Shown here piece after piece: positions 1-7,224 of a stretch of DNA of 64,000 bases. The position numbers and the translations under genes were made by a program. The stretch lies in contig OZ244932.1 of NCBI GenBank assembly GCA_965222205.1, positions 1,488,001-1,552,000 of the forward strand, given 5' to 3'. The first letter of the stretch is position 1, and each line of letters opens with the position of its first letter. Under the pieces are notes generated by a model that did not search any database, had not been told where the DNA came from, and saw only the letters and a program-made list of their open reading frames with translations. Origin of the DNA: RHLJ01 sp965222205 (GTDB lineage: Bacteria > Bacteroidota > Rhodothermia > Balneolales > Balneolaceae).

Positions 1-1210
1 CTTCTCGGTAGTCTACGTTGTCCTGAATATTTGTAATCTGGTCATTCAGTGCATCAAAAGTCGCGTCATCCAAAGCATCCACATCTCCAAAACGAGCACC
101 TTCCAAACTACTGAAGGAACCAAATGAACTGTTGGCGTTGTTATCGCGATTAAATTCTGAGCTGGTAAAGCCTAGAGAACCCGTGTAGGTCACTACCTCA
201 TTGAGTTGCGCATTTACTGTGGTTCTTAAATTATGACGTACTTGCCCGGTATTAGGACGGAAGCCATCATCATCCAGCATCGAACCTCCAAAGGAGTAGG
301 TAACATTGTCGTTACCGCCACTGGCTGAAAGCTTGTACTCCTGGTAGGTACCGGTTTCGTACATGATCTCAGCTGTACGATCGAAGAATAAAAAGTCTTC
401 GGTTCCTTTCGTGACACCAATGTTCGACTCAAAGCTGAACTGGCTGGCTCCGCGAACCCCTTTCTTGGTGAAAATCTGTATCACTCCATTCGCCGCATCA
501 GCCCCATACAAGGTCGTTGCTGCACCCCCCTTGATCACCTCGATACGCTCGATGTTTTCCAGTGGAATATCAGCAACAGCCGAACTTTGAGCTCCACCGG
601 TACCAACACCTATACTAGCTCCAGAAGTATTATCCACGCGAACACCGTCTACATAGATAACCGGAGTGGTGGAAGTTAAAGCGGAATTTACACCACGCCC
701 CCTAATTAACGCAGAAGTCCCGGGCTGTCCTGAGGTTAATCTTATCTGTGAGTTAGGAAGATTGGCCTGAAGCACCTGATCCAGGCGTTGAGCCGGAATA
801 GCTTCCAGGTCTTTGGCCGAAATAACATCTACGGTGGTAGATAGTCGTTTCTTGTCAATGGCTTGCCCCTGACCGGTTACAATAATTTCTTCCAGACCCG
901 CGATATCTTCTTCAAGATAAATGTCCAGATTGGTTTCACCGTCTACGGTTACTGTAAGATCTTGTCTTAAGTACCCAATATAAGTGACTCTGATATTGTA
1001 GGTACCGTTAGGAACGGCAGATACGGTGTAATCACCGTTGATATCTGTAGATGCTCCTTTTTCAAGTTCTACAATGTATACGTTTGCACCAGGTAATTCT
1101 TCCCCTGTTACATCGTCAGTAATCGTTCCCGTGATACTTCCAAACTGGGCGAACGCCAGGCTCGAAAATAAGACACAGAAAAGACCTGAGCTTAATAGCT
1201 TTTTAAACAT
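1..1210 (-). CDS. SusC/RagA-type TonB-dependent receptor, 5' part only
   Basis: Outer-membrane TonB-dependent receptor, probably for uptake of glycans or peptides. The reading frame is open from an ATG at 1210 to the window edge, giving about 403 residues, so the barrel and stop lie outside. A signal peptide (MFKKLLSSGLF...AFAQ, cut near residue 21) precedes a carboxypeptidase-regulatory-like Ig domain (about 23-105: GSITGTITDDVTGEELPGAN). The plug domain (about 110-240) carries the typical stretches LRLTSGQPGTS-like, IRGRGVNSA, PVIYVDGVRVDN, IERIEVIKGGAATTLYGADA and GVIQIFTKKG. AGAGG lies about 7 nt before the ATG. A SusD partner would be expected downstream but is not visible. The family is certain; the substrate cannot be read. 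Confidence 0.93.
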   Translation of the reverse strand, partial: MFKKLLSSGLFCVLFSSLAFAQFGSITGTITDDVTGEELPGANVYIVELEKGASTDINGDYTVSAVPNGTYNIRVTYIGYLRQDLTVTVDGETNLDIYLEEDIAGLEEIIVTGQGQAIDKKRLSTTVDVISAKDLEAIPAQRLDQVLQANLPNSQIRLTSGQPGTSALIRGRGVNSALTSTTPVIYVDGVRVDNTSGASIGVGTGGAQSSAVADIPLENIERIEVIKGGAATTLYGADAANGVIQIFTKKGVRGASQFSFESNIGVTKGTEDFLFFDRTAEIMYETGTYQEYKLSASGGNDNVTYSFGGSMLDDDGFRPNTGQVRHNLRTTVNAQLNEVVTYTGSLGFTSSEFNRDNNANSSFGSFSSLEGARFGDVDALDDATFDALNDQITNIQDNVDYRE

Positions 1211-1214
1211 GAAA

Positions 1215-1283
1215 ACCTCTTTTATAGATTTTAAAATTGAGCCTAAGGATCTCCAAAGGCATATTTTTTTATATATAAGAGGT
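1215..1283 (-). promoter_or_regulatory. 5'-UTR inverted repeat covering the receptor's ribosome site
   Basis: Plus-strand ACCTCTT (1215-1221) and AAGAGGT (1277-1283) are exact reverse complements. In the receptor mRNA the upstream ACCUCUU could pair with AAGAGGU just before the start codon and hide the only purine-rich ribosome site. Sequence complementarity is seen; a regulatory role is inference. Confidence 0.3.
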
Positions 1284-1357
1284 CTTTAATTCAGCGGTAA
1301 GCGTTTTGTGATCAGACCCTGTATTAAGTGATTAAACAAGTAAAAGCGATGAGCAAA

Positions 1358-1729
1358 TTAATAGAGATGGAACATGTCTCTATAATTCCTGGTCATCTTC
1401 AAAATTGTATTATCAACAAGTTCAACTTCGTAATCTCCATATGCGGATGTCTTAATTTTTGTTATATAGTCGATATTCACAACGTTACAACGATGAATAC
1501 GATAAAAAGTGTTTGGATCTAACCGTTTTAGAAAAGACTTGAGAGTACTTCTGTAGATAAACTTATTATTCTGTGAAATTATATTCACATAGTTACCAGA
1601 TGATTCTACATATAAAATGTCAGCAGCCCGAACGACGTGGTAGGCATCATTTTTTTTTAAAATTAATCGTTCTTGTGGAGAAAAAGACTCCAGTTTCTTC
1701 TCCTTAATAATATTATTCGAAGTGGACAT
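1358..1729 (-). CDS. Stand-alone LytTR DNA-binding protein
   Basis: A 123-residue protein consisting almost entirely of a LytTR DNA-binding domain (about residues 22-120). Recognisable stretches are ADILYVESSGNYVNI, STLKSFLKRLDP, FYRIHRCNVVNIDYI and the end MTRNYRD, all typical of LytTR beta-strands and the recognition loop. There is no receiver domain or membrane segment, so any signal input must come from elsewhere or through abundance. The first ATG at 1729 is used; no good Shine-Dalgarno is visible. An inverted repeat at 1798-1818 sits 69 nt upstream, consistent with self-regulation or control by the nearby AraC protein. The target genes are unknown. Confidence 0.88.
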   Translation of the reverse strand: MSTSNNIIKEKKLESFSPQERLILKKNDAYHVVRAADILYVESSGNYVNIISQNNKFIYRSTLKSFLKRLDPNTFYRIHRCNVVNIDYITKIKTSAYGDYEVELVDNTILKMTRNYRDMFHLY

Positions 1730-1797
1730 CTTTATTTAGTTAATTCATAATATTTCCCAGTCTAAGGAATTTGTGCTACTCCCACTTTTAATCTATT

Positions 1798-1818
1798 TCT
1801 CAATTTGAAGAGTTGAGA
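1798..1818. promoter_or_regulatory. Operator-like inverted repeat TCTCA-N11-TGAGA, site 1
   Basis: TCTCAA and TTGAGA arms enclose nine bases; written as TCTCA/TGAGA the spacer is 11. It lies upstream of the LytTR gene and just past the stop of the serine-hydrolase gene. The same 21-bp layout recurs at 3070-3090 and 7009-7029. A transcription-factor site is my inference from the repetition at promoters. Confidence 0.45.
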
Positions 1819-1829
1819 TAAAACAAATA

Positions 1830-2891
1830 CTATTTCACAGTAAAGTGATCAATTAAGGGTATCAATGCGGCGTTAAGAAAAGCTCTGCCTTGTTTATTCG
1901 CTATCTCTGGCCTGAGTTGATAAAGGTGATTAGCAACCAATATCATTTCTAAATTCGGAATAACTATAAGTAATTGTCCACCATATCCTAATGCAAATAA
2001 AATTTTGCTCTCTTTGTACTCAGCTAACCACCATAAATTATTATAATGAAGCTTTGTAAGTGGACCATACTCTGAATTCAAATCAGTTTTAAAGCGAGAA
2101 ATATCCTCAATCCATTCTTTGTTTATTATTATTTGCTCCTCTGTGCCACCTTTATTTAGAATAAGTTGTCCGATCTTTGTTAAATCTATGGCTCTAAGTT
2201 GCAAACCAGCATCTGGCCTTACTATCCCAGTAGGGTCTTTATCCCACGCAAAATTACTTATATCAAGAGGTTTAAATAAAGCCTGATTGCAAAAAATTTT
2301 TTGGTTTACTCCCCCTAAAGAATCAAAAACGGCCGATAAAAGATGTACCGAACCTGAGTTATAATTCCAGTTCGTCCCCGGTTTTTCCACTACTTTTTTT
2401 GACAAGATATAATCAGTTGGGTTTCGAATAGAAGTATACCAGTTAATTACTTCCAAACTTTCATTCCATTCAAATCCTGATTGCATATCCAATATATGCT
2501 GAATGGAAATCTCATTGATTAATGAGATTTCCGAGTCCACAATCTTATCAGGATAAAAATCAGCAATCTTATTTTGAGTATTAAAAACCTGATTCTCTTC
2601 AAGCAATATTGATAGTGATATTGAAGTGATACTCTTCGTTATCGATCTTATGTGAAATAGAGAATTTCGATCTGCACCATTGTAATAGTTTTCAGATACT
2701 ATCAAACTATCCTTTAAAACTACAAAACTTAAAATGTTCGGTAATTCTGAGACGTTTTGTTCAATTTCAGCCATTAGTTCAGCTGAAATTCCAACCAGTT
2801 CTGGATTTTTTAAATCATCAATTTCCTGAGAATGAACACATCCGCTGAAAAAAATAAGCCCTTCGAATAGAATGATTATTACTAATCTCAT
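1830..2891 (-). CDS. Lipoprotein serine hydrolase, beta-lactamase/class C-like family
   Basis: A 353-residue penicillin-binding-protein-like hydrolase. The N-terminus is a lipoprotein signal (lipobox FFSGC, Cys near residue 18). The catalytic SxxK motif is seen in HIRSITKSITS (about residue 83-86), the YxN element is WNYNSGS (about residue 184), and GYGGQ near the C-terminus replaces the KTG-type box. The architecture matches the 'serine hydrolase' (Pfam Beta-lactamase) family, acting on esters, amides or peptides at the outer face of the cell. It is divergent from the AraC gene at 3196, with an operator-like repeat between them. The substrate is unknown; resistance activity is not implied. 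Confidence 0.87.
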   Translation of the reverse strand: MRLVIIILFEGLIFFSGCVHSQEIDDLKNPELVGISAELMAEIEQNVSELPNILSFVVLKDSLIVSENYYNGADRNSLFHIRSITKSITSISLSILLEENQVFNTQNKIADFYPDKIVDSEISLINEISIQHILDMQSGFEWNESLEVINWYTSIRNPTDYILSKKVVEKPGTNWNYNSGSVHLLSAVFDSLGGVNQKIFCNQALFKPLDISNFAWDKDPTGIVRPDAGLQLRAIDLTKIGQLILNKGGTEEQIIINKEWIEDISRFKTDLNSEYGPLTKLHYNNLWWLAEYKESKILFALGYGGQLLIVIPNLEMILVANHLYQLRPEIANKQGRAFLNAALIPLIDHFTVK

Positions 2892-3069
2892 AAACTTTTT
2901 ACCAAAAGTTGAACCTCAATTGTATAACGCGATTTCACTCATTCTTAGATATTGAATATTTACACTCCGAAATGACAGTAAATTGCCAACTCACTTTTAT
3001 TGAGGTGTACTTAATTCTTCTATTAATTAGAATGTTAAGAATCAAAACTTTCTCAAAGACAAATATCTA

Positions 3070-3090
3070 TCTCAAATTCTTAATATGAGA
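3070..3090. promoter_or_regulatory. Operator-like inverted repeat, site 2, in the 2892-3195 divergent intergenic region
   Basis: TCTCA-N11-TGAGA, flanked as TATCTCA...TGAGATA, between the divergently transcribed serine-hydrolase and AraC-type genes. It is 106 nt before the AraC start and 179 nt before the hydrolase start. Half-sites (TTCTCAAAG at 3050, GATGAGAATGAG at 3101) lie on both sides. Nothing else is recognisable in this 304-nt gap. Confidence 0.45.
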
Positions 3091-3195
3091 TAAGTATCAA
3101 GATGAGAATGAGGTCACCGATTACGAAACGACCGCATTCTTATAGATATTAGAAAGAAGTTTTCTTCGAGGAATTTTTAAACTAGAATAGAAATA

Positions 3196-4317
3196 ATGAA
3201 TGATCAAAATATCTGGACATTAATAATAACCTGGGGAACAATACAAAGTTTTATTTTAGCACCAATTGTAGTCTTCAAATCAGAGTATAAACAACCTCAA
3301 AAAATTGTTCTTTCTCTTATTCTTTTACTTATAGGGTTTCAGTCATTTAGTTTTTTACACTCATATTTTGGTTGGCACTTAAAATCTCCTCATTTAATCT
3401 GGTTAAACTCACTTATTTGGTTTTTAATTGGTCCGCTACTTTTTCTTTTTGAAAGGTTTTCTACTGTAAAAGATTATAAGCTAAAACCCATTCATGTTCT
3501 GCACCTTATACCTTTCTTTTTAGCCTTTATTTATATGTGGGATTTTTTTGCACTGTCAGGTGAAAGCAAAATTCGTGTCTTAGAAAGCTTTTATGAAAAT
3601 TATTCGGGAAGCCCGGACCTTTTTTTCTATACATATATAATTTTTGAGTTTACTTATGGAAGTATTTCGTACTACAACTTTAAAAAATATTTTTCTGATG
3701 TTGGAAAAGAGTATTCAAGAGATTCTATTTATAACCAAAAATGGGTGCTTAATTTTATACTTCTGTTTAATATTTTCTGGGCCATAACATTAATCTATCA
3801 TTTATTACTTCTTTTTAGCTTTGAGTTTTTCTTTCCATACGATTATGTCACATACATCTTTCTAACTTTATTTATACAAACTTTTGGATTTGCGTCAGTA
3901 CTTAACCCGAATTCTTTTTTTGTAACTCCTATCGATAAAGAAAATGAAAGTATGTTATCCTCCGCCGAATTACCTGATCTCAAAATAACGGTAGACGAAC
4001 TTGAGGAATATATGAGGAATGAAAAGCCTTTTTTAAATCCAGAATTAAGGATTAATGATTTGAGTAGGATGATAGATATACCTACACACAAGCTATCTCA
4101 ACTCATAAACAAAGAAACAGATAAAAATTTTTTTGAATTCATAAACGATTTTAGGATAAAAGAGGTAAAGAAAAGGCTCCCTGATCCGAGTTATTCAAAT
4201 TTAACACTTAATGCAATTGCCAAAGATTGTGGGTTTAACAGTAGCGCTTCGTTTTATAGAGTTTTTAAACAGAGCACGGGGCTTACACCAAAACAATTCT
4301 TAAATACTTTTAGCTGA
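3196..4317 (+). CDS. Membrane-anchored AraC-family transcriptional regulator
   Basis: A 373-residue protein. The first about 235 residues form roughly seven hydrophobic segments (for example WTLIITWGTIQSFILAPIVVF, VLSLILLLIGFQSF, YIFLTLFIQTFGFASVL). The last about 105 residues are an AraC-type double helix-turn-helix: LRINDLSRMIDIPTHKLSQLIN, NDFRIKEVKKRL, then IAKDCGFNSSASFYRVFKQSTGLTP. This layout is common in Bacteroidota, where the membrane part is thought to sense a signal. Its divergent partner is a lipoprotein hydrolase. The gene is visibly AT-rich. It is a plausible reader of the TCTCA/TGAGA repeats, but that link is inference. Confidence 0.92.
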   Translation: MNDQNIWTLIITWGTIQSFILAPIVVFKSEYKQPQKIVLSLILLLIGFQSFSFLHSYFGWHLKSPHLIWLNSLIWFLIGPLLFLFERFSTVKDYKLKPIHVLHLIPFFLAFIYMWDFFALSGESKIRVLESFYENYSGSPDLFFYTYIIFEFTYGSISYYNFKKYFSDVGKEYSRDSIYNQKWVLNFILLFNIFWAITLIYHLLLLFSFEFFFPYDYVTYIFLTLFIQTFGFASVLNPNSFFVTPIDKENESMLSSAELPDLKITVDELEEYMRNEKPFLNPELRINDLSRMIDIPTHKLSQLINKETDKNFFEFINDFRIKEVKKRLPDPSYSNLTLNAIAKDCGFNSSASFYRVFKQSTGLTPKQFLNTFS

Positions 4318-4447
4318 TCAAGATTTTTTAATCTCTTATGATATTGTTTAAAGGTCACAACCATTCACTTCATTTTATTAGCTATATTTATTGGGAGTTA
4401 ATGTTTTTAAAATTTTTTAACGCCACATTTTAAAATGGAATTAAGTA

Positions 4448-4771
4448 GTGATCTCTTTTCACAATAAAAAAATGTTTGCTTCAAAAACCGCTGATAATGG
4501 AATTATCAACAAGGAAACTATTTTCCATTTTAAGCATGAGGATAAAATAATATCCGCAAGCTACAAAGGTGGCCAGATTGAACAAGGATACCTGCTTGGT
4601 ACAATAGAAAATGGAAAACTGAACTTTAAATATGTTCAAATCCACTCTGATTTAACCATTGAAACCGGGAGCTCTGTCTGTGAAATATTAGTCTCCGAGA
4701 ACAGAATAAAGCTACTGGAACACTTCGAGTGGAAAGCCGGGACAGGAACAAATGTAATAGAGGAATTTTAG
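4448..4771 (+). CDS. Small conserved protein of the misnamed 'N-acetylglutamate synthase' type
   Basis: A 107-residue protein with no signal peptide or membrane helix. ISASYKGGQIEQGYLLGTIENGKLNFKY and the late LEHFEWKAGTGTNVIEE match a small Bacteroidota family often auto-annotated as N-acetylglutamate synthase. That name is very doubtful, because no acetyltransferase (GNAT) motif is visible. I take the GTG at 4448 as start because MISFHNKKMF fits the usual N-terminus of the family; an in-frame ATG nine codons later (4472) would cut it. It stands alone between the AraC gene and a lipoprotein gene. The function is unknown. Confidence 0.7.
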   Translation: MISFHNKKMFASKTADNGIINKETIFHFKHEDKIISASYKGGQIEQGYLLGTIENGKLNFKYVQIHSDLTIETGSSVCEILVSENRIKLLEHFEWKAGTGTNVIEEF

Positions 4772-4895
4772 TCGGGCAAATCTCTTCCGGAATTCATTTA
4801 TTTGTCTCTCTTCTTTAAAAACCTAAAAATTGTATAGAAAAAAAGAAAGTAGGATTTCCCGACTTTAACCAAGGCTTAACTTTTGAAAAAATTTA

Positions 4896-4914
4896 TCTCA
4901 ACTTAAAACTGAGA
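4896..4914. promoter_or_regulatory. Operator-like inverted repeat, short-spacer variant
   Basis: ATCTCA and TGAGAT arms flank nine bases, two fewer than at sites 1-3. It is 104 nt upstream of the lipoprotein gene at 5018. The arms are the same as in the other repeats; the different spacing makes this assignment weaker. Confidence 0.35.
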
Positions 4915-4980
4915 TTAAATAAAGGATAATAAAAGGTGAACTTTCTCTATATTAGTTATCTGGTCAGTTTAAATTAGATA

Positions 4981-5010
4981 AGTGGGTAAGGAACCAAAAA
5001 CTTAACCACT
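4981..5010 (+). promoter_or_regulatory. Hairpin in the 5' leader of the 5018 lipoprotein gene
   Basis: AGTGGGTAAG and CTTAACCACT can pair over 10 positions with one mismatch around the loop GAACCAAAAA, ending seven bases before the ATG. It could be an mRNA structure or a DNA operator; there is no U-run, so it is not a terminator. Confidence 0.3.
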
Positions 5011-5017
5011 AGCTAAC

Positions 5018-5758
5018 ATGACTAAAATATTCCTGCCTCTTCTTGTATTGTTGACATTAAATAGCTGCTCGACAAAAGATACTCCCCCTATAGTATCCCA
5101 AATTAACCCTGATCGGGTACAAGAAGCAGAATATAAATTGATAATGTATAATCAGGATAAAAATAAGATCTCAAATATCGGAATACTCGACCGAAAGGTT
5201 GAGTTTTTTGAATTTGATTCAATACCAGCAATAAAGATTTCTGAGGTATATACAGATGGGTTTACCAAAAACATAACGACCACATTCATCAATAAAGAGA
5301 CTCTAAAACCGATTTATCTAGAGAAAAGCCGAAACGATACTTTGCTTAGTAAGAGTCATTTCAATAAAGAAACAATCAAAAACTACGAGTTTAACTCTGA
5401 GGAGGTTATTGAGAATGAACTTCCTAATTACTCAGATTCATTCGCTTCAAATAGTTTCTCTGAAATTATCCAGGGATATAATTTTAACATTTATGAAAAA
5501 GTAGAATTTAAAACATTCAGCCCGGGATCTATTCCTGGTATTTTTGGTGTCGAAAGAGTTGGGCAAGAAGATTTTGAGCTTCCAAATGAAGGTAAACTTC
5601 AAACATGGCTTTTAAAATTCACCAGGATAGATGAGAATGGCGAACAAACTCCTGCCGGATTCAGATATATTGATAAAGAAACAGGCAAAGTGTTGCGTTT
5701 TAAAACCGAAATAGAATCTGATTCGTATTTCACCTATCAAATAATTTTTATGAAGTGA
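5018..5758 (+). CDS. Outer-membrane lipoprotein, DUF3108-like
   Basis: A 246-residue lipoprotein with lipobox LNSC (Cys near residue 17). The remaining sequence is rich in beta-strands: an N-terminal half with paired turns (ITTTFINKETLKPIYLEKSRNDT) and a C-terminal half ending in GFRYIDKETGKVLRFKTEIES. That pattern of a stored value followed by a conversion factor resembles DUF3108-type periplasmic proteins, but I do not see a decisive motif. ATG 5018 has a purine tract AAGGAACC 25-32 nt upstream inside a hairpin. It is monocistronic by position. The function is unknown. Confidence 0.6.
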   Translation: MTKIFLPLLVLLTLNSCSTKDTPPIVSQINPDRVQEAEYKLIMYNQDKNKISNIGILDRKVEFFEFDSIPAIKISEVYTDGFTKNITTTFINKETLKPIYLEKSRNDTLLSKSHFNKETIKNYEFNSEEVIENELPNYSDSFASNSFSEIIQGYNFNIYEKVEFKTFSPGSIPGIFGVERVGQEDFELPNEGKLQTWLLKFTRIDENGEQTPAGFRYIDKETGKVLRFKTEIESDSYFTYQIIFMK

Positions 5759-5899
5759 AATTTACGGCTAAGAAACTGCTGATTTTTTCATCTTTCAAGT
5801 TACCCCTCCGTAATGCTATAAAATTAAAGCACTCCAAGAACGAATATTAATGTCCTTTTTACGAATTTCTTAAGATTCATAAATAAGCTCACTCAAAGT

Positions 5900-6928
5900 T
5901 TATTGCTTTTTTTTAGGCACTTCATAAACCGCATGATTGATTCTGGTTGCATATACAGGGGGTCCATCATATTCTATGAACATGTGAAAAACATCTCCTT
6001 CTTTGAACAAAGCAAACGCCCATATTGTCATCCAGTTTTCAACATCATGTTCAGAGATTACTGGCTCATTTTGCACTCTTTGCCAGTTAATCCCATCCCA
6101 ACTCTTTGCCATTCCGTAGGCCGAATTTCCACCCCAGGTACCATCACCGTTATCTGTCCGATAAACCATAGTCCATTGATCATTGTCTATCGTAATTTGA
6201 ACATTTTCTACTTTATGAGAATCAAATAAACCAGGATTTGTATTTTTCCTGAAAACAGGCGCTTTCCCTCTTTCCCAATTGATTCCATCTTTTGAGGTAG
6301 CTCTCATAATCCCATTTTCAGAATTAACATCATCTTTAGGTACACCCGTATAATACATTATAAATTCATTGTTATAATAAATCACCTCAGCAGAAGTAAC
6401 AGCTCTTTTATCCCAGGCATTAGGGTCAGGCTCTAAAATCATCGAATTATGAACCTCCCAGGGTCCAAATAGAGTTGTAGAAGTTGCAACTCCGATTCCT
6501 TTGTTTTGATCTCTTTCAAGTACATCAAAGTATAACAGATACCCCCCGGTAGGATTTTTAACTAGAGAAGTAGCAAATATAAAAGGTGGAACTTTTCCAA
6601 AATCAAATGGAAGGTTTTCGCTAGTAAGTATTGGATTTTCAATTAACTCCCAGTTTTCCAAATCCTTTGACGTTGCCAAAGCTATATTAATTTTATCTGC
6701 GGGCCATCCACCTACGAGATCGTTAAAAAGTAAAAAATAATTCTCTTCCTCTTTAAAAACGTTTGTAACACTTGTATATCTGTTTTGTAACGGAGAATCA
6801 GGACTTGACGGTTTAGGGAGAATTGATGTTGTTTTAGAACTTACCGGTATAAACTTTGTTTTCTCTTGTGAATATGTAGTTCCGCTAATGAGTAAGCAAA
6901 AAAGAAGTATAGATAAACTAGATTTCAT
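5900..6928 (-). CDS. Secreted five-bladed beta-propeller, GH43/GH130-like
   Basis: About 342 residues from the preferred ATG at 6928, which has AAAGGA five bases upstream; a first ATG at 6943 lacks such a site. A signal peptide (MKSSLSILLFCLLISGTTYSQ) is followed by repeats of the kind seen in glycoside hydrolase 43/62/130 propellers: NIALATSKDLENWELIENP, GIGVATSTTLFGPWEVH, GIMRATSKDGINWERG, AYGMAKSWDGINWQRV. Candidate acidic residues are in NDLVGGWPADK, YYTGVPKDD and EYDGPP. A periplasmic or secreted role in glycan breakdown is likely, but the substrate cannot be read. Operator-like site 3 lies about 80 nt upstream of the start. Confidence 0.75.
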   Translation of the reverse strand: MKSSLSILLFCLLISGTTYSQEKTKFIPVSSKTTSILPKPSSPDSPLQNRYTSVTNVFKEEENYFLLFNDLVGGWPADKINIALATSKDLENWELIENPILTSENLPFDFGKVPPFIFATSLVKNPTGGYLLYFDVLERDQNKGIGVATSTTLFGPWEVHNSMILEPDPNAWDKRAVTSAEVIYYNNEFIMYYTGVPKDDVNSENGIMRATSKDGINWERGKAPVFRKNTNPGLFDSHKVENVQITIDNDQWTMVYRTDNGDGTWGGNSAYGMAKSWDGINWQRVQNEPVISEHDVENWMTIWAFALFKEGDVFHMFIEYDGPPVYATRINHAVYEVPKKKQ

Positions 6929-7008
6929 ATCCTTTATTAACATTATTAGTTTTTGTGTTAGATTGAGATAATATGGACACAGGTATTAGGAAAATAAATT
7001 CCGATCTA

Positions 7009-7029
7009 TCTCATATCTGAAGGATGAGA
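7009..7029. promoter_or_regulatory. Operator-like inverted repeat, site 3
   Basis: TCTCA-N11-TGAGA with TCTCAT/ATGAGA arms, lying between the divergent GH43-like and VCBS genes. An extra half-site ATTGAGATAATA starts at 6962. Spacing and arms match sites 1 and 2 exactly. Confidence 0.45.
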
Positions 7030-7125
7030 AAAACAAAAAGGCCTATTCAAGGGAAGAAAAATTGTAAGCAAGATCTACTTCATTCTTTCGATTATCAGCA
7101 TTCAAATCTGATTTAACTATTTATA

Positions 7126-7155
7126 TCTCAACTTGTTTAAGAGGCTAAGTTGAGA
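7126..7155. promoter_or_regulatory. Long inverted repeat TCTCAACTT-N12-AAGTTGAGA
   Basis: Nine-base perfect arms separated by 12 bases, 70 nt upstream of the VCBS gene start. The arms begin with the same TCTCA/TGAGA core as the other sites, with a wider spacer. It may be an operator or two staggered half-sites. Confidence 0.4.
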
Positions 7156-7224
7156 ATACTCTCTTTTTTACTAACCTAGCTTGCATTGTAATTTGTGTGA
7201 AACTTCAATCAGCCAGAATTATAT

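Noticed and set aside
4448..4771. N-acetylglutamate synthase as the function of the 107-residue protein
   Set aside because: The name is a common automatic label for this small family, but no acetyltransferase motif is visible.
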